Assembly (NCBI RefSeq): GCF_000956525.1
Contig: NZ_JYIW01000026.1
Location: 868,001 to 932,000 of the forward strand
DNA from: Microbacterium oxydans
GTDB lineage: Bacteria > Actinomycetota > Actinomycetes > Actinomycetales > Microbacteriaceae
Reading direction: 5' to 3'
DNA: 64,000 nucleotides
The notes under the pieces were generated by a model, which was not told the DNA's origin, did no database searches, and saw only the letters and a program-made list of their open reading frames with translations. Within the stretch, counting starts at the first letter, position 1; every line of letters begins with the position of its first letter. The translations under genes were made by a program, and so were the position numbers. This document shows positions 1-10,060 of the stretch, piece after piece.

Positions 1-1546
1 TGATGGTCGAGAGCAGGCCGAGCGCGAGGAAGCCAGCCGCCGTCCAGGCGGCGTACCGAGTGCCGTCCGAGAACGCCTGCTTCGCGTCGCCCGCGATCGC
101 CGCCGTCTCGGGGTTCGCCTCGAGCCCGGCGATCGCCCCGCCGGCGCTGTCGACCACAGCCGAGACGATCTGGTCGCGCTGCGCAGCGGGGAGCCCTCGA
201 TCATCGAGGGCGGAGCCGAGCAGACCGGCGGTGCTGCTGAACAGCACGGTGCCGAGGATCGCGACGCCGAGCGCCGCACCGAGCTGGCGCGACGTGGACT
301 GGGTGCCGGAGGCAGCGCCGCTCTCAGCGACCGGTACGTCGGCGAGCACCACGCCGGTGAGCTGCGCTGTCGCCAGCCCCACCCCGAGCCCGTACACGAA
401 CAGGAACGGGAGCAGCGGCACCCACGACGCATCCGGCCCGATGACGAATCCGACCCCGGCGACGCCGATGATCTCGGCGATCAGCCCGACTCGCACGACC
501 CACACGGGCGCGAGCTTGCCGCTGGACGCACCGGCCACGCCACTCGCGACGAACGATCCTCCGGCGAGCGCGAGCAGCAGGAACCCGGTGTGCAATGCAT
601 CGAATCCCAGCACGAACTGCAGCCACAGCGGGAGGGCCAGGATGATGCCGAACTCGCCCAACGACACGACGGCCGCTGCGATGTTGCCGTTGCGGAACGA
701 CGGGATGGAGAACAACCGGAGGGCGAGCAACGTCGACTTGCCGGCTCGTTCCCGGTGCACGCCCCACACGATGAACGCGATGAGCGATGCGATGGCGAGC
801 AGGAAGGCGAACGGGATCGGCGACAGGTCGAGCGGCCAGGTCCAGTCGCCGAGTTGCGGCCGCTCATCGACGAGCCACCAGCCGTAGGTGCGTCCTTCGA
901 TCAGCCCGAACACCAGGCTTCCCATCGCGACGACCGAGAGCACGGCGCCGACGACGTCGATCCTGGCGGTGCGTTCGCTGCGCGACTCGGCGACCGTCAG
1001 CAGCACGCCGATCACGATGATGATGCCGAGCGGGATGTTGATCCCGAACGCCCAGCGCCACGAGAACGCCGTCGTCAGCCAGCCGCCGAGCAGCGGCCCG
1101 ACTGCGGCCATGCCGCCGATCGTCGATCCCCAGACGGCGAATGCGATTCCCCGCTCGCGTCCACGGAACGTCGCATTGATGATCGACAGCGTCGTCGGCA
1201 GGATCATCGAACCGCCGACGCCCTGCACGAGCCGGGCGAGGATCAGCATCCCGCCGTCGGGCGCGAGCGCCGCGAGCACCGACGCTGCCGCGAAGACGAC
1301 GACACCGATGAGCATGACCCGTCGCCGCCCGAACCGGTCGGCGAGGCTGCCGAACACCAGGAGGAGGGCGGCGAAGACGAGCGTGTACGCCTCCTGCACC
1401 CACTGCACCTCGGTCGAGGTGATGCCGAGATCGTCGACGATCGCTGGGATGGCGACGTTGACGATCGTCGAGTCGACGATGATCAAGGAGACGGCGATGC
1501 TGATGAAGACCAGCCCGACCCACCGCAGGCGAAGTTGCTTTTCCAC
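1..1546 (-). CDS. DHA2-family MFS drug efflux transporter (3' end outside window)
   Basis: Major facilitator of the 14-helix EmrB/QacA (DHA2) type, expected to export drugs or other amphipathic compounds using proton-motive force. The frame is open from a GTG at 1546 to the window edge (about 515 codons), so only a few residues should be missing. Visible: N-terminal helix with VDSTIVNVAIPAI, motif A GSLADRFGRRR, GPLLGGWL, and continuous hydrophobic helices to the edge. No Shine-Dalgarno precedes the GTG; a TAAGCT -10 sits 7 nt upstream, suggesting a leaderless mRNA, and an inverted repeat covers it. No regulator gene is adjacent inside the window, so the control gene probably lies beyond the edge or elsewhere. 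Substrate unknown. Confidence 0.85.
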   Translation of the reverse strand, partial: MEKQLRLRWVGLVFISIAVSLIIVDSTIVNVAIPAIVDDLGITSTEVQWVQEAYTLVFAALLLVFGSLADRFGRRRVMLIGVVVFAAASVLAALAPDGGMLILARLVQGVGGSMILPTTLSIINATFRGRERGIAFAVWGSTIGGMAAVGPLLGGWLTTAFSWRWAFGINIPLGIIIVIGVLLTVAESRSERTARIDVVGAVLSVVAMGSLVFGLIEGRTYGWWLVDERPQLGDWTWPLDLSPIPFAFLLAIASLIAFIVWGVHRERAGKSTLLALRLFSIPSFRNGNIAAAVVSLGEFGIILALPLWLQFVLGFDALHTGFLLLALAGGSFVASGVAGASSGKLAPVWVVRVGLIAEIIGVAGVGFVIGPDASWVPLLPFLFVYGLGVGLATAQLTGVVLADVPVAESGAASGTQSTSRQLGAALGVAILGTVLFSSTAGLLGSALDDRGLPAAQRDQIVSAVVDSAGGAIAGLEANPETAAIAGDAKQAFSDGTRYAAWTAAGFLALGLLSTI

Positions 1547-1552
1547 AATCGC

Positions 1553-1567
1553 TAGCTTAGTTAGCTA
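1553..1567. promoter_or_regulatory. Inverted repeat operator overlapping the MFS promoter
   Basis: TAGCT-TAGTT-AGCTA: perfect 5-bp arms around a 5-bp spacer. It covers the TAAGCT -10 hexamer (1554-1559) of the MFS gene, only 7 nt from its GTG. The position suggests repression by a TetR- or MarR-type protein; the regulator is not identified. Confidence 0.5.
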
Positions 1568-1600
1568 AATTGGATTCGGGTAGCTCTTCCCGGAATCGAC

Positions 1601-1620
1601 CGCGCGCCGCTGAGCGCGCG
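1601..1620 (-). terminator. GC hairpin downstream of maltokinase
   Basis: CGCGCGC, 6-nt loop, GCGCGCG, ten bases after the maltokinase stop. There is no T-tract, so it may be a weak or Rho-assisted terminator. It separates the treS-mak operon from the MFS promoter. Confidence 0.45.
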
Positions 1621-1630
1621 GCCCGCACCC

Positions 1631-3042
1631 TCAGCGTCCGACTGCGGCGAGCGCGGCCAGCGGAATCGCCGTCCACGTCGGCCGATTCCGCTTCTCGTAC
1701 ACGGCCTCGTAGACGGCCTTGTCCGCCACGTAGGCATCGAGCAGCACGCGATGGTCTGCGACCGCATGGTCATCCCGCTGACCGAGCGCATCGATGTACG
1801 CGTCGAGGAAGTGCTGGCGGGCGCGCTGCGACCATTCGCGACCCCTGGCATGGCGAAGTTCCTGTTCGTCATCGTCAGCACCGCCCTGCGACATCTCGAC
1901 CACACCGGGGGCGTAGTCGAACGAACGGAGCATGCCGGCCACATCGCGCCATGGCGAATCGGGCAGTGCGCGCTCGTGGAACGGCCGACCCGGCTCACCC
2001 TCGAAGTCGACGATGCGCCATCCGTGCGCGGTGCGCAACGTCTGACCGAGGTGCAGGTCGCCGTGCACGCGCTGCACGTCGATGCCGCCGAGTGCGGCCA
2101 CCGCACGATACGCGGCGCGCAGCGGCTCCGCGTACTGTTCGAGCTCGGGCACCACCGGCAGGGCGCGGTCGAGCCGGTCGCTCATGGCACGCGCGAGGGC
2201 AGCCGTGGCATCCGATCCTCGACGCTCGTCCGGGAACCGATCCCGCAGCGACGCGTGCACCTCGGCCATCGCCGCACCGAGCCGTGCCGCTTCACCGGCG
2301 AAGTCGCCGCCGGACTCCTCGACGCTCTGGGTCGGGTCGGCCAGCAGGGTCCGTACGCTCCCCGTCGCGAGCTCGAAGCCGTCGGCAGCGGTGCGCAGGA
2401 ACTCCTGCAGCATCGCCAGCTGCACGACCTCGCCGTCGACCTCCGCCTCGATCCAGCCGTACAGATCAGCGATGTGCTCAGACCCTCCGCGGGTGAGCTC
2501 CTCGTGGATCTCGATGTCGGGATTGAGCCCTGGACTCACCTTGCGGAACACCTTCATGATCGCGGTGTCGTCGAACCGGATCGACGAGTTGGACTGCTCC
2601 CCCGACATCGTCGATGCCCGCAGCTCCGGATCCAGCGCATCCGAATCGGGCACCCGCTCGAACCGCAGCCCGTCGATCACGGTCTTCCCATCACGCTCGG
2701 CCGCGACGAATCCGTCGAGCCACAACGCCATCGCCTCACGGTCGTGCACCGCGTCATACAGGTGCCGAGCCTCTCCCGCACCTTCGATCGATCCGACGAA
2801 GGCATGGCCGATCCGGTCCTGATGCTCCACGTAGCGGGCGAGCGGCACCTGGTAGAGCTCACTGCCCCCCTCATCGTCCGAGTACGACACCGTCACGAGG
2901 TAGACGCCGACATCGGGACGCTCGCCGCCGCCGGGCAGCTCCGCCAGTGCACGCACCTCGGTCACCTGGAACGGGCGACTCTTGCCGGCGAACCAGCGAG
3001 TGCGCACGAGGTAGTCCTCCAGCACGCCGTGCTCGATGATGC

Positions 3043-3046
<4 letters not shown>
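1631..3046 (-). CDS. mak: Maltokinase
   Basis: ATP-dependent maltokinase (Pep2/Mak family, 471 aa) making maltose 1-phosphate, the donor used by GlgE for alpha-glucan synthesis. The kinase-like fold shows in the catalytic segment HGDLHLGQ followed by IVDFEGEP (the metal-binding DFE), in the C-terminal half. The N-terminal cap begins with residues typical of the family, [13 protein letters not shown]. The GTG start overlaps the treS stop by four bases (GTGA), so the two genes should be translationally coupled: TreS supplies maltose, Mak phosphorylates it. glgE and glgB, often nearby in other actinobacteria, are not beside it here. Confidence 0.93.
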
Positions 3047-4812
<1,766 letters not shown>

Positions 4813-4900
4813 GCGCTCACGGTGCCACAGACCAGTGAGCAGCGCTCGCCCCTTGCGCCCTCCGTCGCGGCAGTGTATTCCGTCGCCGAAACGGACTAGA

Positions 4901-4926
4901 TTGTGCACAACTCAATTGCGTGCAAT
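4901..4926. promoter_or_regulatory. Probable OhrR operator (two palindromes)
   Basis: TTGTGCACAA (4901-4910) is a perfect palindrome and TTGCGTGCAA (4916-4925) a second with 4-bp arms; their centres are 15 bp apart, and the second ends 10 bp before the ohrR ATG. AT-richer than its surroundings. Position before ohrR-ohr fits autorepression by OhrR. Confidence 0.6.
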
Positions 4927-4935
4927 ACTCATTCC

Positions 4936-5403
4936 ATGCCCGTGACCGATGAGATGGTGTGCTTCTCGCTGTACTCCGCTGCGCGCGCGACCACACAGGC
5001 GTACCGAGCCGTGCTCGCGCCCTGGGGACTCACCTACCCGCAGTACCTCGTGCTCGCGCTCCTGTGGAACGAAGGGGAGCAGACCATCGGCGCCCTCGGT
5101 GACGCGATGCAACTCGACTCCGGCACGCTCTCACCCCTCGTCCGCCGCATGGAACAGGCTGACCTCGTCACCAAGGCACGCAGCGCGGCCGATGAGCGCG
5201 TCGTCACGGTGCAGTTGACCGAACGAGGGCATGCGCTGCGCGCCGACCTCGCCACGGTGCCGGCCCGGATCGCCGAGTTCTCCGGCATCCGCGACGACGA
5301 GCACCGCCGTCGCCTGATCGCAGAGCTGCACGAGCTCACCGCGCTGCTGCAGCAGTCCACATCGTCCGCCGTCGGAGCAACGCGCTCCGCCGTCGGCTCC
5401 TGA
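4936..5403 (+). CDS. ohrR: Organic-hydroperoxide-sensing MarR-family repressor
   Basis: MarR-type winged-helix regulator of 155 aa. Cys9 in the N-terminal segment DEMVCFSLYSA matches the single reactive cysteine that OhrR proteins use to sense organic peroxides; the following LTYPQYLVLALLW is also characteristic. HTH and wing: about residues 50-100 (LDSGTLSPLVRRME, DERVVTVQLT). The start at 4936 is chosen because it places the cysteine where OhrR has it and leaves the palindromic operator outside the gene. ohr lies 26 bp downstream, supporting the assignment. Confidence 0.9.
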   Translation: MPVTDEMVCFSLYSAARATTQAYRAVLAPWGLTYPQYLVLALLWNEGEQTIGALGDAMQLDSGTLSPLVRRMEQADLVTKARSAADERVVTVQLTERGHALRADLATVPARIAEFSGIRDDEHRRRLIAELHELTALLQQSTSSAVGATRSAVGS

Positions 5404-5429
5404 CCACCACTCCCGGAAGGAACAGATCC

Positions 5430-5852
5430 ATGGAAGCCATCTACACCGCAGAGGCCCTCGCCACCGGCGCCGGCCGCAACGGACACGTCGCCACGAGCGA
5501 CCGCCGAGTCGAGTTCGATCTCGCGATCCCGAAGGAGATGGGCGGCAGCGGCGAGGGCGCGAACCCGGAGCAGCTGTTCGCCGCCGGATACGCCGCGTGC
5601 TTCCACTCCGCACTGCAGTCCGTCGCCCGCGCGCAGAAGATCTCGATCGCGGACTCCTCGGTCGGCTCCCGCGTCGGCATCGGCTCGAACGGCGAGGGCG
5701 GCTTCGCACTGACCGTCGAGCTCGAGGTCGTCATCCCCGACCTGCCCCACGACCAGGCACAGGCGCTGGCCGACGCCGCGCACCAGGTGTGCCCGTACTC
5801 GAACGCGACGCGCGGCAACATCGACGTCACGATCACCGTGTCCGATGACTGA
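5430..5852 (+). CDS. ohr: Organic hydroperoxide resistance protein (OsmC/Ohr)
   Basis: Thiol peroxidase of 140 aa that reduces organic hydroperoxides, normally recycled by lipoylated partners. The two active cysteines are Cys57 (AACFHSAL) and Cys121 (QVCPYSNATRGN); the supporting Arg16 and Glu47 are in place. A GGAAGGA Shine-Dalgarno precedes the ATG. It is the second gene of the ohrR operon and should be derepressed when OhrR is oxidised. Confidence 0.95.
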   Translation: MEAIYTAEALATGAGRNGHVATSDRRVEFDLAIPKEMGGSGEGANPEQLFAAGYAACFHSALQSVARAQKISIADSSVGSRVGIGSNGEGGFALTVELEVVIPDLPHDQAQALADAAHQVCPYSNATRGNIDVTITVSDD

Positions 5853-5868
5853 GACGAAGGAGACCACC

Positions 5869-6846
5869 ATGAAGGCGCTCGTCCACCCCGCATTCGGCGA
5901 AGCAGAAGACGTCCTCGCGCTCGAGGAGCAGCCGCTTCCCGAGCCCGGCGCAGGACAGGTGCGGCTGCGCATCGTCCTCTCCCCCATCCACAACCACGAC
6001 CTGTGGACCGTCCGCGGCACCTACGGCTTCAAGCCGGAGCTGCCCGCCCGCTCGGGCACCGAGGCGCTCGGCATCGTCGACGCCCTCGGTGAGGGTGTCG
6101 AGCATCTGACCGTCGGACAGCGAGTCGCAACCGGCGGCACATTCGGTGCCTGGGCCGAGTACATCGTCGCGAACGCCGCCGGGTTGATCCCCGTACCCGA
6201 CGGCCTCCCGGACGAGAGCGCCGCTCAGCTCGTCTCCATGCCGTTCAGCACGATCACGCTGCTGGACTTCCTCGAGGTGAACGAGGGCGACTGGATCGTG
6301 CAGAACACTGCGAACGGCGCAGTCGGACGCATGCTCGCACAGCTCGGCGCCGCACGAGGCGTCAACGTGCTCGGTCTCGTCCGCCGCGCCGAGGGTGTGG
6401 AGGAGCTGCGCGCCCAGGGCATCGAGAACGTCATCTCGACCGACCAGGACGACTGGCGCGAGCAGGCGGCACGCCTCACCGGCGGAGCCCCCGTCGTCGC
6501 CGGTGTCGACTCGGTCGGCGGCACAGCCTCGGGTGACGTGCTCTCGCTGCTGAGCGAAGGCGGCACGCTCGTCGCCTTCGGCGCGATGGCCTCCCCCGTG
6601 ATGCAGATCGCCTCATCCGACGTGATCTTCAAGCAGGCCACGGTCAAGGGCTTCTGGGGCAGCAAGGTCATGCCGGCGCTCGACCCTGCGAAGCGCGGTG
6701 CACTGTTCGGCGAGCTCGTGCAGCGCGTCACCGACGGCACGCTCACGCTGCCGGTCGCCGGCGTGTTCGACGCCGCCGATGTCGCCGACGCCGTGCGTCT
6801 GAGCAAGACGCCAGGACGCGTGGGCAAGGTGCTGCTGAAGTTCTGA
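5869..6846 (+). CDS. Zinc-free medium-chain oxidoreductase (quinone reductase/enoyl reductase type)
   Basis: NADPH-dependent MDR-superfamily protein of 325 aa. N-terminal GroES-like domain (about 1-125), then a Rossmann domain; the cofactor region reads TANGAVGRMLAQLG. The cysteine ligands of zinc alcohol dehydrogenases are absent, so it belongs with quinone oxidoreductases and 2-enoyl thioester reductases. The ATG at 5869 has AAGGAG six bases upstream; an in-frame ATG at 5845 overlaps ohr and lacks such a site. Position after ohr suggests co-induction by peroxides and a role in removing reactive carbonyl or quinone products. Exact substrate unknown. Confidence 0.82.
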   Translation: MKALVHPAFGEAEDVLALEEQPLPEPGAGQVRLRIVLSPIHNHDLWTVRGTYGFKPELPARSGTEALGIVDALGEGVEHLTVGQRVATGGTFGAWAEYIVANAAGLIPVPDGLPDESAAQLVSMPFSTITLLDFLEVNEGDWIVQNTANGAVGRMLAQLGAARGVNVLGLVRRAEGVEELRAQGIENVISTDQDDWREQAARLTGGAPVVAGVDSVGGTASGDVLSLLSEGGTLVAFGAMASPVMQIASSDVIFKQATVKGFWGSKVMPALDPAKRGALFGELVQRVTDGTLTLPVAGVFDAADVADAVRLSKTPGRVGKVLLKF

Positions 6847-6860
6847 TCCGACCAGATCAC

Positions 6861-6894
6861 GAGAAGGGGCCGTCCATCAGGGCGGCCCCTTCTC
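6861..6894 (+). terminator. Terminator of the ohrR operon
   Basis: GAGAAGGGGCC / GGCCCCTTCTC, an 11-bp perfect stem 14 bp after the oxidoreductase stop, followed by ATGTCT. The rest of 6895-7140 shows only the weak small frame listed next. Confidence 0.8.
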
Positions 6895-6932
6895 ATGTCT
6901 CGGGGATTGCGCGAAGGTCGTGGATGCGAGGA

Positions 6933-7040
6933 TCAGCCCAGCAGATCGGCCTCGGCGATGAGATCGAGTCGCCCGAGCAGCAGGGTGCCGGCGTTCTCCA
7001 TCGCCCAGAGCGCGGAGACCACGACGATCGCGAGGACCAC
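6933..7040 (-). CDS. Possible small membrane peptide
   Basis: Short minus-strand frame in a 290-bp stretch otherwise without a gene. It encodes one convincing hydrophobic helix (VVLAIVVVSALWAM) followed by NAGTLLLGRL and an acidic tail. The GTG at 7040 is a guess; the frame stays open further upstream, into the ridA-like gene. No Shine-Dalgarno is evident. Not recognised; could be chance in high-GC DNA. Confidence 0.25.
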   Translation of the reverse strand: MVLAIVVVSALWAMENAGTLLLGRLDLIAEADLLG

Positions 7041-7140
7041 CGCGAAGAAGACGAGGTCGTGCTCATCTCGCCACCCTACTGAGCGTCGCGGTGGAGGTCG
7101 AGGATTGCGCGATGTCGGAACCCCGGCGCACACTCCCTGC

Positions 7141-7542
7141 ATGGAGATCACATTCATGCAACCAGCGGGCCTCGTCGTCAGTCCCGCGTTCAGCCATGTC
7201 GCGGTCGTGCCCGGCGGTGCGACCACGATCTACGTCGGCGGTCAGAACGGCATCGACGAGACCGGTGCCGTCGTCTCGCCCGATGCCGCCGAGCAGTCCC
7301 TCCGTGCGGTCGAGAACGCCCGCCTCGCGCTCAGCACCGCCGGAGCGACGCTCGATGACGTGATCAGCTGGACGGTGCTGATCCACCAGGATGCCGATCT
7401 GCGCGCGGCCTACGGCGCCGTCGCATCCACCCTCGCACGGGAGGGCGCGCCTCCCCTCGTGACGGCGGCGATCGTCGCGGGGCTCGGCGTGCCCGGCGCA
7501 CTGATCGAGGTGGCTGCGGTCGCGGCGATCGCGCCGAGCTGA
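7141..7542 (+). CDS. RidA/YjgF-family protein
   Basis: Reactive-intermediate deaminase-type protein, 133 aa. Family features: YVGGQNGIDETGAVV after the first strands, the helix AVENARLALSTAGATLDDV, and the C-terminal LGVPGALIEVAAVA. RidA proper hydrolyses 2-aminoacrylate with a conserved Arg; here the usual R near residue 105 is not obvious, so it may be a RidA paralog of unknown substrate. An in-frame ATG at 7156 has GGAG nine bases upstream and is a credible alternative start. Confidence 0.8.
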   Translation: MEITFMQPAGLVVSPAFSHVAVVPGGATTIYVGGQNGIDETGAVVSPDAAEQSLRAVENARLALSTAGATLDDVISWTVLIHQDADLRAAYGAVASTLAREGAPPLVTAAIVAGLGVPGALIEVAAVAAIAPS

Positions 7543-7556
7543 ACCAGGCGGGTCCG

Positions 7557-8633
7557 TCAGATCCGACCCCGCACCGGCGTCCGCTCGACCGAGTCACCGG
7601 CATCCGGCATCGTCATCTCGGCTCGGACGCCGAGAAGGCGCACCTCGCGGTCCTGGTCGAGCGTCCTCCCGAGGGCGAGTGCCGCATCGATGACCTCGTC
7701 GCGGCGCGTGGTCGCGGCCGGGAGCTTGCGCCCGAACGTCTTGGTCTCGAAGGGCGCGTACCGCACCTTGAGATGCACGCGGACGACCGGACGGCCCTCC
7801 GTCGCGCAATCATCGAACGCATGGTCCGCGAGTTCGCGGATCGCCGCTTCGACCTCGCCCGGCGTCGTGAGGTTCGTCTGGTACGTCATCTCACGGCTGT
7901 GGCTGCGGGCGACCCACGGCGTCTCGTCCACGGCATCCGGCCCGAGCCCGGACCCCAATCCGTGATACCAGACGCCCATGCGAGGCCCGAACTCCGCCAC
8001 GAGCTCCTGCTCGTCGGCGTCGGCGAGTTCACGGACCGTCCGGATGCCATGCTCCGCGAGTCGCTTCTGCACCTTCGGTCCGACACCCCAGAGATCCCGC
8101 GTCGGCTTCTCGCCCATCACCTCGAACCAGTTCTGCGCCGTGAGCCGGAACAAGCCATTGGGTTTGCCGAACTCGGTCGCGATCTTCGCCCGAACCTTGT
8201 TGTCGCCGATCCCGACCGAGCAGTGCAGGCCCGTCGCGTCCAGCACCGCCGCCTGCGCATCGCGCGCCAGCGCCTCGGGATCGTCGGTCGACGCGCCGAG
8301 GAAGCACTCGTCCCACCCGATCACCTCGAGGGCGACGCCCGGCAGCGTTCGCAGTGCGGCCATGACCTCCGCTGATGCGGACTCGTACGCCGCGTGGTCC
8401 ACGGGCAGGAAGACCGCATCGTCCGGCGCTTTGCGGGCGGCGATCTTCAGCGGCATCCCCGATCCGATGCCGAATGCCCTGGCCTCATATGACGCCGTCG
8501 AGACCACCGCGCGTTCCGTCGGATCACCGCGCCCGCCGACGATCACCGGCAGCCCGGCGAGCTCCGGCCGCCGCAGCACCTCGACCGCGGCGATGAACTG
8601 ATCCATGTCCACGTGCAGCACCCAGTCGGCCAT
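7557..8633 (-). CDS. dinB: Y-family DNA polymerase, DinB2-like
   Basis: Translesion polymerase of 358 aa. Catalytic carboxylates Asp9 (HVDMDQF), Asp108 and Glu109 (GWDECFLG) are present, with SYEARAFGIGSGM of the fingers, helix-hairpin-helix WGVGPKVQKRL (about 195-205) and a little-finger domain. After DMDQF the residue is Ile14, where most Pol IV proteins have an aromatic steric gate; HVDxDQF and WDE resemble mycobacterial DinB2, whose equivalent residue is Leu. The ATG at 8633 gives the family N-terminus. No SOS box was seen upstream. No clear beta-clamp motif was recognised at the C-terminus. Confidence 0.9.
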   Translation of the reverse strand: MADWVLHVDMDQFIAAVEVLRRPELAGLPVIVGGRGDPTERAVVSTASYEARAFGIGSGMPLKIAARKAPDDAVFLPVDHAAYESASAEVMAALRTLPGVALEVIGWDECFLGASTDDPEALARDAQAAVLDATGLHCSVGIGDNKVRAKIATEFGKPNGLFRLTAQNWFEVMGEKPTRDLWGVGPKVQKRLAEHGIRTVRELADADEQELVAEFGPRMGVWYHGLGSGLGPDAVDETPWVARSHSREMTYQTNLTTPGEVEAAIRELADHAFDDCATEGRPVVRVHLKVRYAPFETKTFGRKLPAATTRRDEVIDAALALGRTLDQDREVRLLGVRAEMTMPDAGDSVERTPVRGRI

Positions 8634-8706
8634 GCAACGAGTGTGACGCCTCGGGGCCCGGATGTCATCCGTCGGTGATCGCGTGGTGCAGATCACCCGG
8701 TCCAGG

Positions 8707-9099
8707 TCAGCCTGCGGTGACGCCGATCGCGGTGGCGACCACGGCGAGCAGCGGCAGCGTGCCCTGCATGGTGGCGGCGCGCAGCTTCGTGCGGTCCGAA
8801 AGCAGGAGCACGAGCGCAGCGGCGAGCATCATGCCGGTGCCAGCGAACACGAGCGTGACGCCGACGGTGCCCGCTCCCATGATCGTCAGGCCGACGCCCA
8901 GCAACGCCGTGAGCGCGAGGAACAGGTTGTAGAACCCCTGGTTGAACGCGAGCTGCTTCATCGTGACGGCATCCGCCTCGCTGGCGACGCCGAAGATCTT
9001 GCGGGTCTCGGGCTCGGTCCACTTCAGCGACTCGAGCGCGAAGATGAACACGTGGAAGGCGGCGGAGGCCGCAGCGAGGACGAGACCGACGATGAGCAT
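8707..9099 (-). CDS. DUF1304 membrane protein
   Basis: Integral membrane protein of 130 aa with four predicted helices: residues 1-22, about 50-70, 72-95 and 108-128. Between helix 1 and 2 is the family segment LKWTEPETRKIFG, and AFNQGFYNLFLA follows; both are typical of DUF1304. Function unknown. Start at the ATG giving a hydrophobic N-terminus; an upstream extension reads low-complexity sequence. Confidence 0.85.
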   Translation of the reverse strand: MLIVGLVLAAASAAFHVFIFALESLKWTEPETRKIFGVASEADAVTMKQLAFNQGFYNLFLALTALLGVGLTIMGAGTVGVTLVFAGTGMMLAAALVLLLSDRTKLRAATMQGTLPLLAVVATAIGVTAG

Positions 9100-9169
9100 G
9101 GGCTGATTCTCTCGCGTGGCGGGTGCCTGCGCCAACCTGATGCGCCGAGCGGCGTGTCCGTTCGGCTGG

Positions 9170-10060
9170 CTAGACCAGGAAGATCGGCAGCATCCCCGGG
9201 TTGTGGGCATGCACCAGCACCGCGAAGACCACGGCATCGAACAGCAGATGCACGGTCACGACGTAGGCCAGCGAATGCGTCCGCAGGAAGATGTAGCCCT
9301 GCAGCAGCGCGAACGGGATCGTCAGGAGCGGTCCCCATTCCCGGTAGCCCAGCTCCCACAGGAACGACACGAAGACGATCGCCTGCAGCACGTTCGCCAG
9401 CGCGTCAGGGAAGTGTCGTCGCAGCAGCGCGAACACGGTGCAGATGAAGAACAGCTCATCCCAGATGCCGACCGCACCGACGCCCACGAACAGACGGGCG
9501 ATGAGATCTGGCGTGTCCACGACGGGCCAGTTCTGGTAGACCCCGCTGGTGATGAAGTAGAACGGCAGGATCAGCCAGCCCAGGATCAGCACCGCGACCA
9601 GCCACCCCCACTGCAGTCGGCCCCAGCGCTTGTGCGTGCGCCACGGGAAGCTGATCGCCCGATCCCGGAACACGAAGCGCGACACGACATAGGGCACGGC
9701 GACCGCGCCGCCCAGCGCCAGCGTGAACCGCAGCATCGCGAGGTTGTCGAGCTCGGCGGCGAGCGGGATCACGCTCACGATCAGCAGCCCCAGCGCGATC
9801 AGGGAGAGGTCTCGGGTGAGTGACGGCGCACGCCGGCCACCGACCACCCTCGCGGTCTCGAGACGGGCACCGACGCGCACGATCGGCGCGTCCACCGGCT
9901 CAGCCCGTTCGATCAGCCAGGCGGAGCCGATACCGAGCGCGAGCAGCACCCAGCCGAGCCACGGGATCTGGAAGACGAAGAACGCAGGCGCAGCCGCACA
10001 CACGAGCACGGCCGGCGCAACACCCGGCCACACGGTCGACGTGCGCTGCACCGTGGTCAC
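9170..10060 (-). CDS. CPBP (CAAX protease-like) family membrane protein, degenerate active site
   Basis: Polytopic membrane protein of 296 aa with about eight hydrophobic helices. Its C-terminal half resembles CPBP intramembrane proteases: WDELFFIC in the place of the EExxxR motif, then a helix ending in WELG, then HLLFDAVVF (HxxxD). The arginine of motif 1 and the histidine of motif 2 are missing, so proteolysis is doubtful. The GTG start overlaps the trmB stop (GTGA); the two are probably coupled, although no functional link is known. Confidence 0.65.
   Translation of the reverse strand: MTTVQRTSTVWPGVAPAVLVCAAAPAFFVFQIPWLGWVLLALGIGSAWLIERAEPVDAPIVRVGARLETARVVGGRRAPSLTRDLSLIALGLLIVSVIPLAAELDNLAMLRFTLALGGAVAVPYVVSRFVFRDRAISFPWRTHKRWGRLQWGWLVAVLILGWLILPFYFITSGVYQNWPVVDTPDLIARLFVGVGAVGIWDELFFICTVFALLRRHFPDALANVLQAIVFVSFLWELGYREWGPLLTIPFALLQGYIFLRTHSLAYVVTVHLLFDAVVFAVLVHAHNPGMLPIFLV

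Noticed and set aside
4813..4908. Longer N-terminus for TreS
   Set aside because: It would run through the promoter area up to the ohrR operator and adds residues foreign to the family.
7041..7226. Extension of the small minus-strand membrane frame into the RidA-like gene
   Set aside because: This part has Arg/Pro-rich antisense composition and overlaps a well-supported gene on the plus strand.
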